Below, one piece after another: positions 8,488 to 10,819 of a DNA stretch of 10,819 nt. This DNA is from Psilocybe azurescens. Taxonomy: Eukaryota; Basidiomycota; Agaricomycetes; Agaricales; Agrocybaceae. Location: the NCBI GenBank assembly GCA_023853785.1, contig JAJIRX010000462.1:1-10819 (forward strand), given 5' to 3'. A program made the position numbers and the translations under genes. The stretch's first letter is position 1; the number at the start of each line of letters is the position of its first letter. The notes beneath the pieces are model-generated. The model ran no database searches, was not told the DNA's origin, and saw only the letters and a program-made list of their open reading frames with translations.

Positions 8488-9525
8488 TCAATTAGTGAAT
8501 TTCGGTACCAACACTAGTGCGCCTGGCTTGAAGTCAAAATCGATGGTGTCCCTTCTGTGTTCCTCCTCTTTCTGTTTTACGGCCTTCCATCTCGCTGCCA
8601 GAACCCGTTCCTTCACAACCTTCAAGTCCTTCTCTCGTTTCTGCAACATTGTTGCCCTTTGAGCGATGAGATCTGTGGTTGATAGTCGTTCCTCCCCTGC
8701 TGGGCAGAGGTATGTAGATTCGGCGAGGTCGAAGGGTAGAAGGGGTTCGACTCCGTGAGCGAGGTAAAAGGGTGAGTATCCAGTACTTTTCTGCACGGTA
8801 ACACGTTCGGCCCAGAAGACTGATGGCGCCACCTCAGGCCACTTCGTCTCCACGCCCTCCCGCTGGCTTTTCACGAGGGCCTCGCGTACATCCAAATGTC
8901 TTCGCTCGATGGGTCCCTGGGCTCGTGAATTATAGGGCGAGATGCGGATGTGATGTATTTTGTACTTTGCTACCAGAAATTCGGCTGCCGCCCAGGTACT
9001 GAGGGCGTTGTCCGTGACTATTTCTTCGATTGCCCCCACCGGCAGAGGATCGCTGTGAAGAGGAATGATGCCAAATTCTTCGCCGATTCGGTCTTCAATT
9101 TTGTCCATTCGGGGGAACGATGATAGCGAACAGCGAGCATGAGCGCTATATCGATATCCACTGGCCTTCGGCATCAACATTGTGTCTACATACACTTTCC
9201 TGAATAAACCCCTTGGCGTTGGAACCGTTGGAGGTATCTGTATCTTGCGAAGCTGCCTGACTTGGCACTCATGGCAGGTGCGGGTGTACCACTTGACGTC
9301 GTCTTCGAGATAGGGCCACCAAAATCGTTCCAGAAGCCTCATCCGGACGGAGAACACTCCTTTGTGTCCTAAATCGTCGTGCGCCTGCTGAATGATTGTA
9401 AGTCGTCTATTTGTGGGTATTACCAGCTTATGCCTTCCTTCCTTGTCCTTCCTCCATAGGACTGCATCGCGCAGGAAAAAGTCTGATGCCTGCCGCACGA
9501 ACCTAGCGAACTCTTGATCCGTCAT
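8488..9525 (-). pseudogene. Integrase zinc-binding and catalytic domains, 345-codon open frame
   Basis: Integrase inserts element cDNA into the host chromosome. The open frame shows an H2C2 zinc finger (H49, H54, C84, C87, in AHDDLGHKG and TCHECQ). It then shows the catalytic acids D114 (VDTM), D172 (VTDN) and E207 (GPIERRH), with 57 and 34 residues between them, followed by ERVTVQKSTGYSPFYLAHG and a DFDFKPGALVLV strand. Residues 139-163 and 174-178 do not look like the family: in each case the neighbouring frame does (PEW and CRWG are readable there), so a base gained and a base lost bracket each stretch. The frame ends at TGA 8488-8490 through an extra base. Despite all three catalytic acids the core is scrambled, so activity is unlikely. 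Confidence 0.88.
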
Positions 9526-9870
9526 ATCTTCTCGGGTCGTATCGAAGGATCCGCCAAGAAATGTCGTATCTCCGCCAAGATTTCGTCACGAAGCGCGCTT
9601 TTCTGTACACGGGATATTCACAATTGCCACCGCCGCTTGCAGTACTAGCTCGCGGGGAAGTAGTTCATGTTCTCGGCGCCTTGGCCCTTGGACTTCGTCG
9701 TGGGGAACGTGGCGAGTCGGTAAGTGAGTTTTCTTTATTCTCCAACGCTTGCTGCACGTGTGACTGTTCCCAGTTCAGGAGTTCGATCGCAAACCCATTA
9801 GCCTCATCAATCCAATCATCGATGTCGTCGTTGTCTGTAGGGGAGGTCTTTCCTTTCCCCACACAATCCA

Positions 9871-10195
9871 TATGGACTCCAGTGGACTCCAGTGGACTCC
9901 ACTGGACTCCACTGGACTCTCTGTCCAGCCAAACTGGCTGACAGATTGTCCAGTCCACTGGACTGGAACTGGACTGCAGTCCACTGGAGTCCACTGGACT
10001 CGCACTGGACTCCGGCCAAATTTTCAGTCCAGTCTCAGTCCAGTGGATTATGAGTCCAGTCAAGTCCACTGGAGTCCACTGGAGTCCACTGGACTGGGGC
10101 TTAAATATTCACTGAACAACAACAAATAATATATTTATTAGCACAGTCCAGTGGAGTCCAGTGGAGTCCAGTTGAATCCACTGGAGTCCACTGGA
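9871..10195. repeat. 10-bp-phased foldback repeat cluster
   Basis: Units of exactly ten bases, GGACTCCAGT and variants, run at 9874-9920; mixed units of both orientations fill 9950-10097; and complementary units run at 10144-10195. The outer blocks are inverted copies of each other: each goes from two CCAGTGGACT units to two or more CCACTGGACT units when read inward. A perfect 14-bp palindrome, TGGACTGCAGTCCA, lies at 9970-9983. An AT-rich break of about 45 bp sits at 10100-10142. It abuts the point where pol similarity ends, so it is either an inserted foldback element or a repeat expansion at a rearrangement joint. Open frames crossing it merely translate the repeat. Confidence 0.85.
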
Positions 10196-10400
10196 TGCAA
10201 TAATTAACACAATATCCAAAGTATGATCATTAGTTATTAATATTAATTGCAAAAATAAAAGACTAAAATCAATGGAAATAAACTCTATGAAATGACAGTT
10301 AAATGAAACAATAGTTAAATACACTAGGGAGCAATGCCTCCCTATGGATACAATTTTGTATTTTGTTCAGTCCGCGGGGTCAAATTTCACAAGAACATGT
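10196..10400. other. AT-rich spacer, no gene
   Basis: Strongly AT-rich with no protein-like frame. Pol similarity does not resume here, so the foldback cluster is not a simple insertion with pol on both sides within this window. Confidence 0.5.
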
Positions 10401-10540
10401 GACGCTCACACGTGCCCGGCATCGGCCGATCGGCACGACAACCATCAAATGGACGACCCCAACCTTTCTTCCGACTACCACCACCACCACCTCGTCGGTC
10501 GGAGCCAGGCGACAGCCAACCCGACGCGACAGAGGTTGAC

Positions 10541-10819
10541 GACCGAGGACGAGGGCGAGGACGCAGACGGACGCCGGACGGCGGCTGCAACAGGGACGAC
10601 GACGGACGCGGGCGGCAGGGGCGAGGGCGAAGACGATGACGTGGACGCAACAGCGACGAGGACGCGACGTGACGCAACAGGGACGACGAGGCAGCGACAA
10701 CGACAACGACGTGGACGTGGACGCGACAGGGACGAGACGACGGACGACAGGAAGACGACGCGGACGCGGACGGGACATAGGGACGACAACGCTGACGCGG
10801 ACGGCGGCTGCGACAGGGA
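10541..10819 (+). repeat. GAC-rich, T-depleted degenerate repeat
   Basis: On the plus strand only about nine of 279 bases are T. GAC, ACG and GGACG words dominate, and the phrase AGGGACGA recurs at about 10592, 10679, 10728 and 10779. GACGGCGGCTGC occurs near 10578 and again near 10800. Long open frames on both strands here are rich in Arg/Asp/Gly or Arg/Val/Ser because of base composition alone. The repeat runs off the right edge. The sequence from 10401 to 10540 grades into it, with a short (CAC)n run near 10480. Confidence 0.75.

Larger units (their letters stand above)
8225..9871 (-). mobile_element. pol: Ty3/gypsy LTR retrotransposon, 3' part of pol, decayed
   Basis: On the minus strand this carries, in order, the end of the RNase H/linker region (DDIDDWIDEANGFAIELL, about 9830-9770), a charged linker (DEILAEIRHFLADPSIRPE, about 9588-9533), the zinc-binding and catalytic integrase domains (8488-9525), the integrase C-terminal domain (8295-8486) and an acidic tail ending at TGA 8225-8227. 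Domain order and wording fit the Ty3/gypsy (Metaviridae) group common in mushroom genomes. Reverse transcriptase, protease and gag are not in the window: homology stops at about 9871, where a foldback repeat begins. No long terminal repeat was recognised on the left. Frame breaks occur near 9665-9700, near 9584, at a GA duplication near 9532, at four G/C runs in the core, near 8485, near 8330 and near 8245. It is inactive. Confidence 0.87.

Noticed and set aside
8225..8490. A complete 3' LTR directly after pol
   Set aside because: This interval still encodes the integrase C-terminal domain and acidic tail. No second copy of any long stretch was found in the window to define an LTR.
9665..10129. 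Open frames spanning the 10-bp repeat with WTPVDS-like peptides
   Set aside because: They translate the repeat in each frame. Only the part left of about 9871 on the minus strand resembles pol.
9871..10195. CRISPR-like array
   Set aside because: Units are ten bases with no unique spacers, mixed orientation and a eukaryotic setting.
10380..10789. Overlapping open frames rich in Arg, Val and Ser (minus) or Arg, Asp and Gly (plus)
   Set aside because: They come from the T-depleted repeat, which rarely forms stop codons in several frames.

Overview
The window looks like an accessory, repeat-rich region of a filamentous fungus, most likely a basidiomycete. The reasons are small GT-AG introns (65 and 91 nt), a SEC61-like fragment whose wording fits fungal translocon subunits, and a decayed Ty3/gypsy pol of a type common in mushroom genomes. 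No intact, confidently identifiable housekeeping gene is present. There is no tRNA, rRNA or CRISPR array.

Layout. (1) Bases 1-593, minus strand: a broken copy of the Sec61 translocon alpha subunit gene, with stops, frameshifts, a hexamer duplication and a lost block of about ten codons, but a still recognisable intron. (2) About 820-2360, plus strand: scattered coding-like segments of an unidentified protein, ending in a plausible penultimate exon, a 65-nt intron and a terminal exon. (3) About 1205-3558 and 3944-5432: two old, divergent direct copies of the same segment. The second has lost about 1 kb of the coding-like part and keeps an orphan terminal exon. (4) 5433-7116: AT-rich DNA without a gene, holding a five-fold degenerate TTGCGCAAGT-like motif. 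(5) 7174-7970, plus strand: the best complete-looking gene, an unidentified helical protein of about 265 residues with an acidic tail, apparently one base out of frame near its end and preceded by a TATA box. (6) 8225-9871, minus strand: the 3' part of a Ty3/gypsy pol (RNase H-integrase linker, zinc-binding domain, DDE integrase core, C-terminal domain), broken by several indels. (7) 9871-10195: a foldback cluster of 10-bp units (GGACTCCAGT and its complement) where pol homology stops. (8) 10196-10400: AT-rich spacer. (9) 10541-10819: a GAC-rich, almost T-free degenerate repeat running off the window.

The parts do not form a pathway; the window reads as a graveyard of gene copies and mobile DNA. 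Points most worth checking are two pairs of mutually compensating single-base indels in the integrase core, the 10-bp-phased foldback repeat, and the unidentified gene lying tail-to-tail against pol. I see no convincing new multi-gene system.
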